Counted from the stretch's first letter, positions 9,167 to 17,410 are shown. The stretch: DNA of 36,056 bases from Bacilli bacterium (GCA_012838505.1 DUPD01000085.1:1-36056); one strand, 5' to 3'. Numbers and translations: made by a program. The notes: generated by a model not told the origin, from the sequence alone.

Positions 9167-11208
9167 AAGGACGTCTGTTAAATGAAAGATATGTCGTAAA
9201 AAAATTAATTGGCGGCGGTGGAATGGCGAATGTTTATCTTGGATTTGATAACATTCTTGAACGCGAAGTCGCAATTAAAGTCTTAAGACTTGAATATTCA
9301 AATGATGATGAGTTTATTACTCGCTTTCATCGTGAAGCACAGTCAGCTACGAGTTTGTCACATCCAAACATTGTTAATATTTATGATGTTGGTGAAGAAG
9401 ATGATATTTATTATATGGTGATGGAGTATGTTGATGGACTGACTCTAAAAGAATATATTCAACGTTTTGGTCCGATTTCAATCGATGATGCAGTTGATAT
9501 TATGTTGCAAATCACGTCTGCGATTGAACATGCGCATGCAAATCATATTGTTCATCGAGATATTAAACCGCAAAATATTTTAATTAATGATGACCGAACA
9601 GTAAAAGTAACCGATTTTGGCATAGCCTTGGCTTTAACTGCAACATCACTTACACAGACAAATTCAGTCTTAGGCTCTGTACACTATTTATCACCAGAAC
9701 AAGCACGTGGTGGAACAGCGAATCGTAAGTCTGATATTTATTCGTTAGGTATTGTGATGTATGAATTATTGACGGGACGGATTCCTTTTACAGGTCAATC
9801 AGCGGTTTCAATTGCGTTAAAACATTTAGAATCACCACTTCCTTCAATGCGAGAGTGGGATCCATTAATTCCACAAAGCTTAGAGAATATTGTTTTAAAA
9901 GCAACAACTAAAGATCCGTTCCAGCGCTATCAACGAGTAATTGATTTTGAAAAAGATCTTGAAACAGCGTTAGATCCAGATCGCATCAATGAACAACCGT
10001 TTATTCCACCAAGTGAACCTGGTGATCAAACGAAGGCAATCCCGATAATAATGGATAATCAATTAACAAATGAACAAACAATCGCCAATCAGCAAATGAG
10101 TCAAGATACGACTCGTCCGATAGGCGTGAAAGATTCACAAACAAAACAACCCCGACCTAAAAAGAAAAAAATGTCGAAAAAGAAGAAAGTAGCGATTTGG
10201 TTATCAAGTATCTTTGTCGTTATTGTTGGTGCAATCTTAGTTGCCTTATTTGTTCTGCCTGCCCTAACACAACCAGATGATATCGAACTTGAGGACTTCA
10301 CGGAAATGCATGTTGATGATGTGATTGAACGACTTGAAGAATTAAATCTCGACTATGAAATTGAAGAAATATTCTCAGAAGATATTGAGGCAGAGCATGT
10401 TGAGAGTACGGATCCAGAAGCGGGATCAATCGTCAAGGAAGGTTCTATTATCACACTTTTTGTCAGTCAAGGGATTGAACCGGTTCCACTTTCAGACTAT
10501 GAGGGCCAATCATACAGTCAAGTTGAGCGGTTATTGATCCAAAAAGGGTTTGCTCCTGAAAACATTCAACGAGTTGATTCACACTCGTCTGAATTTACAG
10601 AAGGTCAGATTATTAGTCAGCAACCGGAAGCAGGTAGTCAAGTTAATCCTGCTGATACGGTGATTGTCTTTGAAGTGAGCATTGGCGAACGAAAAGTCGT
10701 ACTTGAGGATCTTGAGGATATGACGATTCAAGCGGCTACACAGTACTTAGAAGATCGTGGTTTAATTGCTAATGTAACTGAAGAGCATTCAAGTACGTAT
10801 AGTGAGGGTCGCGTGATTCGTCATTCACCACAGGCAGGTGAGGAACTTGAGTCGGGGTCAATTGTTAATCTGATCGTTTCATTAGGAGAAGAGGAGCTTT
10901 CACCTGTTACACATACATTAAAGGTTACGGTTCCATACACAGGGGATGCAAATCTACCAGAACCTGACGAAGGTGAAGATGATGAAGGTGAAGCACCTGC
11001 TCCAGTTAGTCAACAGGTCCGAATTTATATTTCTGATATGAACAATGAATTGACTGATCTTTATGAACAAAGCTCAATTAATAGTGATACTGAATTTACG
11101 ATTCGACTTGTGATAGCACCAAATTCAACTGCAACATATAAAATTGAACGAGATGACCAAGTGATCGTTCAAAAAACGATTGCTTATGATGAAGTGGATG
11201 GAGGCTGA
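9160..11208 (+). CDS. prkC: Membrane PASTA-domain Ser/Thr protein kinase PrkC
   Basis: A 682-residue Hanks-type kinase. The cytoplasmic kinase domain covers about 1-270 with GGGGMANVYLG, AIKVL (catalytic Lys near 40), HRDIKPQN, DFGIA and GSVHYLSPEQARG (activation loop rich in Thr). A Pro/Gln-rich linker and a Lys-rich patch (KKKKMSKKKK) precede one membrane segment at about 345-368. Outside the cell lie three PASTA repeats (about 375-445, 446-512, 513-580) expected to sense muropeptides or lipid II, then an acidic stretch and a beta-rich terminal domain. It starts with TTG. In sporeformers PrkC acts in germination and stationary-phase signalling. Confidence 0.96.
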   Translation: MLEGRLLNERYVVKKLIGGGGMANVYLGFDNILEREVAIKVLRLEYSNDDEFITRFHREAQSATSLSHPNIVNIYDVGEEDDIYYMVMEYVDGLTLKEYIQRFGPISIDDAVDIMLQITSAIEHAHANHIVHRDIKPQNILINDDRTVKVTDFGIALALTATSLTQTNSVLGSVHYLSPEQARGGTANRKSDIYSLGIVMYELLTGRIPFTGQSAVSIALKHLESPLPSMREWDPLIPQSLENIVLKATTKDPFQRYQRVIDFEKDLETALDPDRINEQPFIPPSEPGDQTKAIPIIMDNQLTNEQTIANQQMSQDTTRPIGVKDSQTKQPRPKKKKMSKKKKVAIWLSSIFVVIVGAILVALFVLPALTQPDDIELEDFTEMHVDDVIERLEELNLDYEIEEIFSEDIEAEHVESTDPEAGSIVKEGSIITLFVSQGIEPVPLSDYEGQSYSQVERLLIQKGFAPENIQRVDSHSSEFTEGQIISQQPEAGSQVNPADTVIVFEVSIGERKVVLEDLEDMTIQAATQYLEDRGLIANVTEEHSSTYSEGRVIRHSPQAGEELESGSIVNLIVSLGEEELSPVTHTLKVTVPYTGDANLPEPDEGEDDEGEAPAPVSQQVRIYISDMNNELTDLYEQSSINSDTEFTIRLVIAPNSTATYKIERDDQVIVQKTIAYDEVDGG

Positions 11209-11211
11209 TGA

Positions 11212-12093
11212 ATGCGCGAAGGACAAATTATTAAAGCATTAAGTGGATTTTACTATGTACTAAGTGACGATATCGTTTATCAGTGTCGCGCGAGAGGGTT
11301 ATTTAGAAATACGAAACAAACTCCTCTCGTCGGAGACTATGTGAAGTTTGAAGCGGATAATTTAACTGATGGTTACGTAACCGAACTATTACCACGTAAA
11401 AATGAATTAGTCCGCCCGCCAGTTGCTAATATTGATCAAGCATTGGTCGCTGTATCAGCTAAAAATCCTTTATTTAGTCCAAAGTTACTTGATCGATTTT
11501 TAGTGCTTACTGAGTTCAATCGAATTGAAGCAATTATTTTAGTGACGAAAATGGATTTAGTCAATGATGAGGAAAAAATCCCACTTATGCAATATATTGC
11601 GGACTATCAGAAAATAGGTTATCAAGTTGTGGAAATTTCAACTGAGTGGTCAGTTGATCAAACTTCTTTTACTAATTTGCTAAAGGACAAATCAACGGTA
11701 ATTGCTGGTCAATCTGGTGTTGGGAAATCTTCATTTTTAAATTTATTAAATCCCGAACTTTCGATCGAAACAGCCGAAATTTCAAAACACCTGGGTCGAG
11801 GTAAACATACAACAAGGCATACAGAGTTAATTGAAGTATTTGGTGGCATGATTGCTGACACACCGGGATTTAGCTCACTAGACTTTGAACAAATTGAATT
11901 AGAACAATTGCCATTTTGCTTCCGAGATTTTGAGCAATATCGAGATAATTGTAAATTTAGAGGTTGTATGCACGTTAACGAACCAAATTGTGCAGTTAAA
12001 GCAGCGATAGCAGATCGTGAAATCACGCAATATCGATACGAGCATTATTTAGAGTTTTATCAAGAAATTAAATCAAGAAAGCCGAGGTATTAA
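11212..12093 (+). CDS. rsgA: Small ribosomal subunit maturation GTPase RsgA (CpgA/YloQ)
   Basis: A 293-residue circularly permuted GTPase acting late in 30S assembly. It has an N-terminal OB fold (about 1-65), then permuted GTPase motifs in the order G4 (VTKMDLV), G1 (AGQSGVGKSSFLN) and G3 (DTPGFSSLDF). A C-terminal zinc site follows with Cys-x4-Cys-x-His-x5-Cys (CKFRGCMHVNEPNC). In B. subtilis CpgA is itself a PrkC substrate, which suits its position right after prkC. The ATG is 3 nt past the prkC stop, with GGAGG just before. Confidence 0.96.
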   Translation: MREGQIIKALSGFYYVLSDDIVYQCRARGLFRNTKQTPLVGDYVKFEADNLTDGYVTELLPRKNELVRPPVANIDQALVAVSAKNPLFSPKLLDRFLVLTEFNRIEAIILVTKMDLVNDEEKIPLMQYIADYQKIGYQVVEISTEWSVDQTSFTNLLKDKSTVIAGQSGVGKSSFLNLLNPELSIETAEISKHLGRGKHTTRHTELIEVFGGMIADTPGFSSLDFEQIELEQLPFCFRDFEQYRDNCKFRGCMHVNEPNCAVKAAIADREITQYRYEHYLEFYQEIKSRKPRY

Positions 12094-12094
12094 T

Positions 12095-12760
12095 ATGAAA
12101 AAAATTGCTCCTTCTATTTTATCAGCAGATTTTTCAAAACTAGCAGACGAAATTAAAGAGGTAGAAGAGGCTGGTGCTGACTACATTCACGTTGATGTGA
12201 TGGATGGTCACTTTGTACCGAACATCACGATTGGTCCTTTAGTTGTCAATGCTATTCGGCCAACGACAGATTTAATCCTTGATGTTCATTTAATGATTGA
12301 AAATCCAGATCAATACATTCCTGCCTTTGCTTTAGCAGGAGCGGACATCATTTCAGTTCATGCAGAGGCATGCACTCATCTGCATCGGACAATCACGTCT
12401 ATTAAAGAGCACGGTAAAAAAGCTGGTGTCGTTATCAACCCAGCCACACCTGTGGAAATGATTAAACCGATTTTACCAGAGATTGATCTCTTATTGTTCA
12501 TGACTGTTAATCCTGGATTTGGTGGACAATCATTTATTCCTGCTGTTTTAGAAAAAATAAAACTTGCTGACAAGTGGCGAAAAGAATTAAAGCTAGACAT
12601 TGAATTTGAAGTTGACGGTGGAATTAATTCAGATACAGCCGAACAATGTGCGAAAGCAGGTGTTGATGTATTTGTTGCCGGGAATGCAATCTTTGGTCAA
12701 ACAAATCGAAAACAAGCAATGGATGTCATTAGAGAGGCCATTAATGGGGCAGACAAATAA
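12095..12760 (+). CDS. rpe: Ribulose-phosphate 3-epimerase
   Basis: A 221-residue TIM-barrel enzyme that interconverts ribulose 5-phosphate and xylulose 5-phosphate in the pentose phosphate pathway. Signatures are APSILSADF, YIHVDVMDGHFVPNIT (metal-binding His and Asp), LDVHLMI, MTVNPGFGGQ and EVDGGIN near the phosphate-binding end. It lies one base after the rsgA stop and overlaps thiN by 17 bp. The length is normal. Confidence 0.97.
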   Translation: MKKIAPSILSADFSKLADEIKEVEEAGADYIHVDVMDGHFVPNITIGPLVVNAIRPTTDLILDVHLMIENPDQYIPAFALAGADIISVHAEACTHLHRTITSIKEHGKKAGVVINPATPVEMIKPILPEIDLLLFMTVNPGFGGQSFIPAVLEKIKLADKWRKELKLDIEFEVDGGINSDTAEQCAKAGVDVFVAGNAIFGQTNRKQAMDVIREAINGADK

Positions 12761-13412
12761 GCAGTTAAAAAGAATCGGAATTGTTGCAGGGGGACCCAGT
12801 GAGCGACTTGTTCATTTAGCCGATTACGAAATTGATTATTGGATCGGTTGTGATCGGGGGGCACTTTATTTGTTAAACAGCAACATTAATCCTAATCTTG
12901 CAATCGGTGACTTCGATTCAGTTGATGAAAAGGAATTGGAAGTGATTAAGTCATCAGCAAAAAACATTCAAATTCACCCGATTGAAAAAGATTTAACCGA
13001 TTTAGAACTGGGGATCAATGCAGCTTTAAAACTGAATGCGGAAAGCCTATCTTTATTTGGTGTGACGGGTGGAAGAATAGATCACGAGTTAAACTCACTT
13101 TTTTTACTTGAACGTCTGATTGATACGGGGCTTAAGGTTAAAATCATTGACCAACAAAATACCGTTTCTATGTATCACCCTGGTCGATATCAAGTCGATC
13201 GATCAGAGCTTTATCCTAAAATTTCATTTTTACCATTAACGAAGCAAGTGACCGGATTAAATTTAACGCATTTTTATTATCCTTTAATTGATCAAACGAT
13301 TAATCGTGGTGAGTCGCTAACATTATCGAATCACTTGATTGAGCAAATAGGTCATTTTTCATTTAACTCAGGCATATTAATAGTGATAAAGAGTAGTGAA
13401 CAATCTGACTAA
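12744..13412 (+). CDS. thiN: Thiamine pyrophosphokinase
   Basis: A 222-residue enzyme that converts thiamine to thiamine diphosphate with ATP. It shows GCDRGALYLL, AIGDFDSVD, EKDLTDLELGI and GVTGGRIDHEL, the family's nucleotide and metal-binding motifs. The open frame runs further upstream, but ATG 12744 with AGAGAGG before it fits the family N-terminus (KRIGIVAGG). The gene therefore overlaps the end of rpe. Confidence 0.94.
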   Translation: MGQTNKQLKRIGIVAGGPSERLVHLADYEIDYWIGCDRGALYLLNSNINPNLAIGDFDSVDEKELEVIKSSAKNIQIHPIEKDLTDLELGINAALKLNAESLSLFGVTGGRIDHELNSLFLLERLIDTGLKVKIIDQQNTVSMYHPGRYQVDRSELYPKISFLPLTKQVTGLNLTHFYYPLIDQTINRGESLTLSNHLIEQIGHFSFNSGILIVIKSSEQSD

Positions 13413-13457
13413 TTATTTTGTTCGCTGTCCTGTTAGATCTCGTTAGGAGGGGTTCTC

Positions 13458-13547
13458 ATGCGTTTTTATACGATAAAACTCCCTAAGTTCCTTGGAGGTA
13501 TTGTCCGTTTCTTCGTTAATCTATGGCAAGGCAAAGAGCAAGATTAG
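13458..13547 (+). CDS. spoVM: Stage V sporulation protein M
   Basis: A 29-residue peptide beginning MRFYTIKLPKFLGGIVR, almost identical over this stretch to B. subtilis SpoVM (26 residues), including the key Pro9. It is an amphipathic helix that recognises the convex forespore membrane and anchors the SpoIVA coat base. The C-terminal tail (FFVNLWQGKEQD) diverges and is three residues longer. A strong TTAGGAGGGG ribosome site precedes the ATG, and the gene sits between thiN and rpmB as in B. subtilis. In B. subtilis the gene is under SigE; I did not find a convincing SigE promoter here. Confidence 0.95.
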   Translation: MRFYTIKLPKFLGGIVRFFVNLWQGKEQD

Positions 13548-13581
13548 AAAAAATAATAGCAGTAAAAGCAAATGAACTTGA

Positions 13582-13634
13582 ACTGTACACCAATTGTTAA
13601 CGATAACTAACAATTGGACGTACAGTTTTTTATT
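13582..13634 (+). terminator. Terminator after spoVM
   Basis: ACTGTAC and CCAATTGTTA (13582-13600) pair with TAACAATTGG and GTACAGT (13608-13626) with one extra base on each side, forming a long stem followed by TTTTTTATTT. It ends the long plus-strand operon facing rpmB. Confidence 0.85.
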
Positions 13635-13673
13635 TAACCCTGGATCAATATACCGATATACATTAAGTCAAAA

Positions 13674-13719
13674 TAAAAAAGCTCGAATTCACATATTGCT
13701 AGGTGAATTCGAGCTTTTA
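13674..13719 (-). terminator. Terminator after rpmB (minus strand)
   Basis: AAAGCTCGAATTCAC and GTGAATTCGAGCTTT pair perfectly around a 10-nt loop. On the minus strand the stem is followed by TTTTTTATTTT, 12 bp beyond the rpmB stop. It may also act weakly on the plus strand. Confidence 0.85.
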
Positions 13720-13729
13720 GGCGTTTAAC

Positions 13730-13918
13730 TTAAACACGTTCAACTTTACCTGATTTTAACGCACGAGCAGAAACATAAACACGTTGAGGTTTCCCATCAA
13801 CCATAATACGTACACGTTGTACATTAGCTTTCCATTTACGTTTATTTGCATTTAAAGCGTGTGAACGATTGTTACCAACACCTGTTTTTCGTCCAGTCAC
13901 TACACATTTACGACTCAT
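13730..13918 (-). CDS. rpmB: Ribosomal protein bL28
   Basis: A 62-residue large-subunit protein with the family start [16 protein letters not shown] and end [14 protein letters not shown]. It has a single cysteine, so it is the zinc-free (C-minus) type. The start is the ATG at 13918 with GGGAGGG upstream; an in-frame codon five residues earlier lies before the ribosome site. It is transcribed opposite to its neighbours, as in B. subtilis. Confidence 0.97.
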   Translation of the reverse strand: MSRKCVVTGRKTGVGNNRSHALNANKRKWKANVQRVRIMVDGKPQRVYVSARALKSGKVERV

Positions 13919-13955
13919 AATAATCCCTCCCAAATACGACTATCTACTACACATA

Positions 13956-13985
13956 CTTATACAATTTATCATAAATAGATATCAA
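13956..13985 (-). promoter_or_regulatory. Probable sigma-A promoter for rpmB
   Basis: Read on the minus strand, TTGATA (13985-13980) is followed after 18 nt by TATAAG (13961-13956), giving a leader of about 30 nt before the GGGAGGG ribosome site. Confidence 0.5.
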
Positions 13986-14089
13986 AAGCAATTATTTTTT
14001 AGTATTAAGCTTTTTGCGATGTCCTTGTTTTAGCTTTTGTGAACAAAGAAATAAGGAAGGCTTTTAACAAATAAGAACAGATTGATAGA

Positions 14090-14136
14090 AGAGGCGATTC
14101 CCTCAATGTTTCAACACAATAAGGGGAATCGTCTTT
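14090..14136. terminator. Stem-loop between the lipoprotein gene and rpmB
   Basis: GGCGATTCCC (14093-14102) pairs with GGGAATCGTC (14124-14133) with one G-T pair, extended by three A-T or G-T pairs, around a 21-nt loop. On the minus strand it lies about 75 nt after the lipoprotein stop; on the plus strand it is followed by the T-rich TTTGTTGTTTT. No plus-strand gene lies before it, so it most likely ends the lipoprotein transcript. Confidence 0.5.
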
Positions 14137-14210
14137 GTTGTTTTATCTGTACAGCATAGAGATTTGTAACCGAGATCAAGTTAGTTTATCAGGAGTGATG
14201 AAAAATGTTT

Positions 14211-14684
14211 TTATTTTACATCTAAGATAAAACCGTAATCTACACTCCCATTCGAATCCTTTTCTTCATCTTTATTTAACCACTCTACACTATATACGTA
14301 ATAATAAACACCTTTTTCATCTGGAGCAGTAAACTGGTTTTCGTTTAGTTTTACTTCTATAACGTCATCGTATGGATTTTGAATGAGATATGCTTTATCC
14401 GGAGCTGGTGCGCTCTTGAATGTTAACGAGATTTCTTCGTCAACGCTTGCTGCAATTCGTTGTCCATTTTCTAAAGGAACCATGATTTCTAAACATTCTG
14501 TACGGGATTCGGATAAATTCCAGCAATAAGAGCCTAACTGAGAATTATATTCTTCACCTTTGACCTCGATAGTCATCTTTGGCGGCTTATCACCAAGTAA
14601 AACAGTATTTTCATTTGTGTTAATACAACCACTTAATATGCACACTAATAATAAAACTGAACCCATAACAAATGTTTTTCTCAT
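14211..14684 (-). CDS. Putative lipoprotein of unknown function
   Basis: A 157-residue protein with a lipoprotein signal: MRKTF, a hydrophobic core (VMGSVLLLVCIL) and the lipobox LSGC, so Cys20 should be lipidated and the rest lie outside the membrane. The mature part is small, acidic and probably beta-rich, with two further cysteines (SYCWNLSESRTEC) that could form a disulfide and a GVYYYVYSVEWL strand near the end. I do not recognise a named family. The ATG at 14684 has a strong AAGGAGGG site; an upstream in-frame extension is not needed. It interrupts the conserved rpmB-yloU neighbourhood and looks like an accessory gene. Confidence 0.8.
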   Translation of the reverse strand: MRKTFVMGSVLLLVCILSGCINTNENTVLLGDKPPKMTIEVKGEEYNSQLGSYCWNLSESRTECLEIMVPLENGQRIAASVDEEISLTFKSAPAPDKAYLIQNPYDDVIEVKLNENQFTAPDEKGVYYYVYSVEWLNKDEEKDSNGSVDYGFILDVK

Positions 14685-14703
14685 AATTTCCCTCCTTAAA
14701 TAA

Positions 14704-14732
14704 ATATTACTATACTTAGAATCAATACACAA
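14704..14732 (-). promoter_or_regulatory. Probable promoter of the lipoprotein gene
   Basis: On the minus strand TTGTGT (14732-14727) is followed after 17 nt by TAATAT (14709-14704). The expected transcript start is only a few bases before the AAGGAGGG ribosome site. Confidence 0.45.
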
Positions 14733-15214
14733 TAGGGATGAACTTTAAGTTTACCGTTTTTTCCAGTGTAAATTGAATTTTTAATGATTACTTTATTTTT
14801 AGGTAAACTTTAAAAAATAACATAAAAAAGCTTCAACTTGTTGAGTCCCAACAGAGTAAAGCTTCATGGCTGAAAAAGTAACTGCAAAACTACGGATATT
14901 TAGAATGCCTTAGGTAATCGGGGGTTCGTGTTTTGATTAAGTGTCAAACTCAATAATTAGATCACAGAAGTAATTATTTTTTTATTTACACATTAAAATA
15001 TCATTTTTGCAGCAAGGATTATCACTTGACACTAAAGTTGTTTTAGGTCAAAGTAATAATGAATAGATTAATGCAAACAATACTACAATTAAGGCTAATT
15101 TGTTAAAAACCTTTTATATTTACGAAAAGTATTGTAAAATGTTTAGAGATTAATTATTGTCAATGTTAAATTAGATCTAGAATCAGTTTGTAATTTATCG
15201 AGGAGGATATAAAA
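14733..15214. other. AT-rich intergenic region without a supported gene
   Basis: No open frame with a ribosome site is visible on either strand in the first 400 bases. It holds several inverted repeats: TTTAAGTTTACC (14744-14755) with GGTAAACTTTAAA (14802-14814); AATAATTA (14952-14959) with TAATTATT (14971-14978) followed by a T-run; GTGTCAA (14941-14947) with TTGACAC (15026-15032); and TTGACACTAAA with TTTAGGTCAA (15026-15051). The last 80 bases contain the yloU promoter region. It may be a decayed insertion, but I cannot name one. Confidence 0.5.
15132..15160 (+). promoter_or_regulatory. Possible promoter for yloU-fakA
   Basis: TTGTAA (15132-15137) and TATTGT (15155-15160) are spaced 17 nt apart and lie 55 bp before the yloU ATG. 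The -10 match is partial and the region is AT-rich, so other placements are possible. Confidence 0.3.
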
Positions 15215-15580
15215 ATGGCAATTGAGCTGACGACTAAAGATGGTCGGGTAACGATTACGAATGAAGTTATTGCAACTGTTGCAGGTGGTGCAGCAATTGA
15301 GTGCTATGGAATTATTGGGATGGCTTCAAAAAATCAAATAAAAGATGGCATTTCTGAAATACTTCGTAGAGAAAACTTTTCAAAAGGTGTCGTTGTTCAG
15401 CAAGAAGATAATAAGATAACAATTGATATGTATATTATCGTGAGCTACGGAACGAAAATCTCCGAGATTGCGCATAATGTTCAATCACAAGTTAAATATA
15501 ACTTAGACAAAACACTAGGATTAGCTATTGATGCAGTTAATATTTACATTCAAGGCGTCCGCGTCCAAAGTGACAATTAA
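15215..15580 (+). CDS. yloU: Asp23/Gls24 family envelope stress protein YloU
   Basis: A 121-residue Asp23/DUF322 protein. It has the typical ITNEVIATVAGGAAIECYGIIGMA helix region, a GVVVQQEDNKITIDMYIIVSYG beta segment and the C-terminal VNIYIQGVRV strand. In S. aureus Asp23 associates with the membrane and its loss triggers a cell-wall stress response. It is conserved directly before the fatty-acid kinase gene. The ribosome site is GAGGAGG. It starts a new unit after the accessory pocket. Confidence 0.93.
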   Translation: MAIELTTKDGRVTITNEVIATVAGGAAIECYGIIGMASKNQIKDGISEILRRENFSKGVVVQQEDNKITIDMYIIVSYGTKISEIAHNVQSQVKYNLDKTLGLAIDAVNIYIQGVRVQSDN

Positions 15581-15584
15581 GGAT

Positions 15585-15608
15585 AAAAGATCATTTACAG
15601 ATCTTTTT
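15585..15608 (+). terminator. Weak intrinsic terminator or attenuator between yloU and fakA
   Basis: AAAAGATC (15585-15592) pairs with GATCTTTT (15600-15607) around a 7-nt loop, ending in a T-run. The stem is AT-rich, so it may only reduce read-through, giving more yloU than fakA transcript. Confidence 0.4.
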
Positions 15609-15634
15609 CGTGAGAAATAAGGGAGGAAGCAGTT

Positions 15635-17296
15635 GTGGGATTAACTAAAATAGAAGGTGCAAAACTAGCTGAAATGGTTTTACTAGGCGCGAGTCACCTA
15701 TCTAATAATGCAGATATGATTGATGCATTAAATGTGTTTCCGGTCCCCGATGGAGATACGGGTACCAATATGAATTTATCGATGACATCAGGAGCTAATG
15801 AAGTTAAGAAAGTATCAAGTGGCACTGTTTCAGAAGTGGCTAATGCTCTAGCAAAAGGGTTACTTATGGGAGCTAGAGGTAATTCAGGAGTTATTCTTTC
15901 GCAATTATTTCGTGGGTTTTCAAAAGGTATAGCAGATCTTGATCAATTAACAACAGAAACAATGGCAAAAGGTTTACAAAGCGGTGTTAGAACTGCTTAT
16001 AAAGCTGTTATTAAGCCTGTAGAAGGTACAATTTTAACGGTTGCTAAAGATACAGCAAATGCAGCAGAGCAAATTGCAGAAGAAACAGATGACCTTGTTG
16101 AATTTATGGAACGTGTTTTAGACGCCTCGAAGAAATCACTTGAACATACACCTGAACTATTACCTGTACTTAAAGAAGTTGGTGTAGTTGACAGTGGTGG
16201 CCAAGGTTTAGTTGTTATTTATGAAGCATTTTTAGCTTCTCTAAAAGGTGAAGCTTTACCTGAGGTCGATATCGATCTTGGTTCAATGGATGATCTAGTC
16301 AGTGCTGAACATCATAAATCGCATCAAGACTTTATGGACACAGCTGATATTGAATTTGGCTACTGTACAGAATTCATGGTAAAATTTGAACAAGAAAAAA
16401 CAAAAGATCACCCATATAATGAAGCAGACTTTCGAAATCAATTAGGTGAATTAGGCGATTCCTTATTAGTCGTTTCTGATGAAGACTATGTCCGCGTTCA
16501 CGTTCATGTTGAGCACCCTGGTGAAGCCATGAATATTGCCCAACAATATGGAAGTTTTGTTCAAGTAAAAGTTGAAAACATGCGAGAACAGCACAGTGAA
16601 ATCGTTGGAGATCAACCGAAACAGCAAGTAAAACCAAAAGAAGCCTATGGGATTGTTTCTGTAGCGATGGGGGCAGGGATTGAAAAGTTATTAACAAGTC
16701 TTGGTGCGACTGTTGTTTTAACAGGTGGACAAACGATGAATCCAAGTACTCAAGATATTAGTGAAGCAATTGAAAAAGCAAATGCTGAAAAAGTCATTAT
16801 TTTACCTAATAATAAAAATATTATTATGGCAGCAGAACAAGCTGCTGAATTATCAGAACAAGATGTTATTGTTGTTCCAACGAAAACAATTCCTCAAGGG
16901 ATGAGTGCATTACTTGCATATAATCCAGATGCAAGCTTGGAAGACAATCAAAAGAATATGTCTGAAGCATGTGATTACGTGAAAACAGGTCAAATCACCT
17001 ATGCGGTCAGAGATACACAAATTGACGGTTTAACAATTGAAAAAGATAATTTTATGGGGATTATTGATGGCTCAATTAAAGCAACTGATCCTGATAAAGT
17101 TACGGCAACGAAGAAGTTAATTGCTGATTTAGTTGATGAAGAAGATGAAATTTTGACGATTTTACAAGGCGAAGATTCAACCGATGAAGAAGTCGAAGAA
17201 ATAGTCGCTTATATTGAGGAACAATACCCAGAACTTGAAGTTGAAACACATCAAGGAAACCAACCGATTTATTCTTTCATTTTCTCGGTTGAATAA
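15635..17296 (+). CDS. fakA: Fatty acid kinase catalytic subunit FakA (YloV, DAK2 domain)
   Basis: A 553-residue protein with an N-terminal DAK2/DhaL ATP-binding domain: NVFPVPDGDTGTNM with metal-binding Asp39 and Asp41, then MGARGNSGVILSQLFRGF. A middle domain (about 200-330) has EFGYCTEFMV and DYVRVHVHVEHPGEA, and a C-terminal DegV-like half has GGQTMNPST and ILPNNKNI. In S. aureus FakA phosphorylates exogenous fatty acids held by FakB (DegV proteins); no fakB is in this window. It starts with GTG after GGGAGG. It is conserved beside yloU, and the phospholipid genes follow after recG. Confidence 0.93.
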   Translation: MGLTKIEGAKLAEMVLLGASHLSNNADMIDALNVFPVPDGDTGTNMNLSMTSGANEVKKVSSGTVSEVANALAKGLLMGARGNSGVILSQLFRGFSKGIADLDQLTTETMAKGLQSGVRTAYKAVIKPVEGTILTVAKDTANAAEQIAEETDDLVEFMERVLDASKKSLEHTPELLPVLKEVGVVDSGGQGLVVIYEAFLASLKGEALPEVDIDLGSMDDLVSAEHHKSHQDFMDTADIEFGYCTEFMVKFEQEKTKDHPYNEADFRNQLGELGDSLLVVSDEDYVRVHVHVEHPGEAMNIAQQYGSFVQVKVENMREQHSEIVGDQPKQQVKPKEAYGIVSVAMGAGIEKLLTSLGATVVLTGGQTMNPSTQDISEAIEKANAEKVIILPNNKNIIMAAEQAAELSEQDVIVVPTKTIPQGMSALLAYNPDASLEDNQKNMSEACDYVKTGQITYAVRDTQIDGLTIEKDNFMGIIDGSIKATDPDKVTATKKLIADLVDEEDEILTILQGEDSTDEEVEEIVAYIEEQYPELEVETHQGNQPIYSFIFSVE

Positions 17297-17318
17297 TTTT
17301 AACGAATAATCCAACAAG

Positions 17319-17357
17319 AGTGCTTCGGAGAACTGCTTCGAAGTACTTTTTTTATTA
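17319..17357 (+). terminator. Terminator after fakA
   Basis: AGTGCTTCG (17319-17327) pairs with CGAAGTACT (17339-17347) with one G-T pair and is followed by TTTTTTTATTAT. Confidence 0.8.
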
Positions 17358-17404
17358 TGTTATTTGTTCAATATAGATCGATAGGATCAATCATTAAAAA
17401 TGTG

Positions 17405-17410
17405 TATAAT
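17405..17410 (+). promoter_or_regulatory. -10 box of a likely recG promoter
   Basis: A perfect TATAAT lies about 60 bp before the recG start, after the fakA terminator. I see no good -35 box at 16-18 nt, so an activator or an imperfect -35 may be used. Confidence 0.4.

Noticed and set aside
11709-12026. 105-codon minus-strand frame opposite rsgA
   Set aside because: Shadow of the rsgA coding frame, with no ribosome site and no recognisable domain.
12600-12743. Upstream extension of the thiN frame into rpe
   Set aside because: The family N-terminus fits ATG 12744, which has its own ribosome site; the extension is out-of-frame rpe sequence.
13373-13404. SigE-like promoter before spoVM (CATATT and TGAACAAT)
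   Set aside because: The spacing is 18 nt, too long for SigE, and the -10 matches only partly.
14866-14913. 15-residue reading frame in the gene-free region
   Set aside because: No ribosome site before the ATG and no similarity that I recognise.
16374-16745. 123-codon minus-strand frame opposite fakA
   Set aside because: Antisense shadow of a well-supported gene; no promoter or ribosome site.
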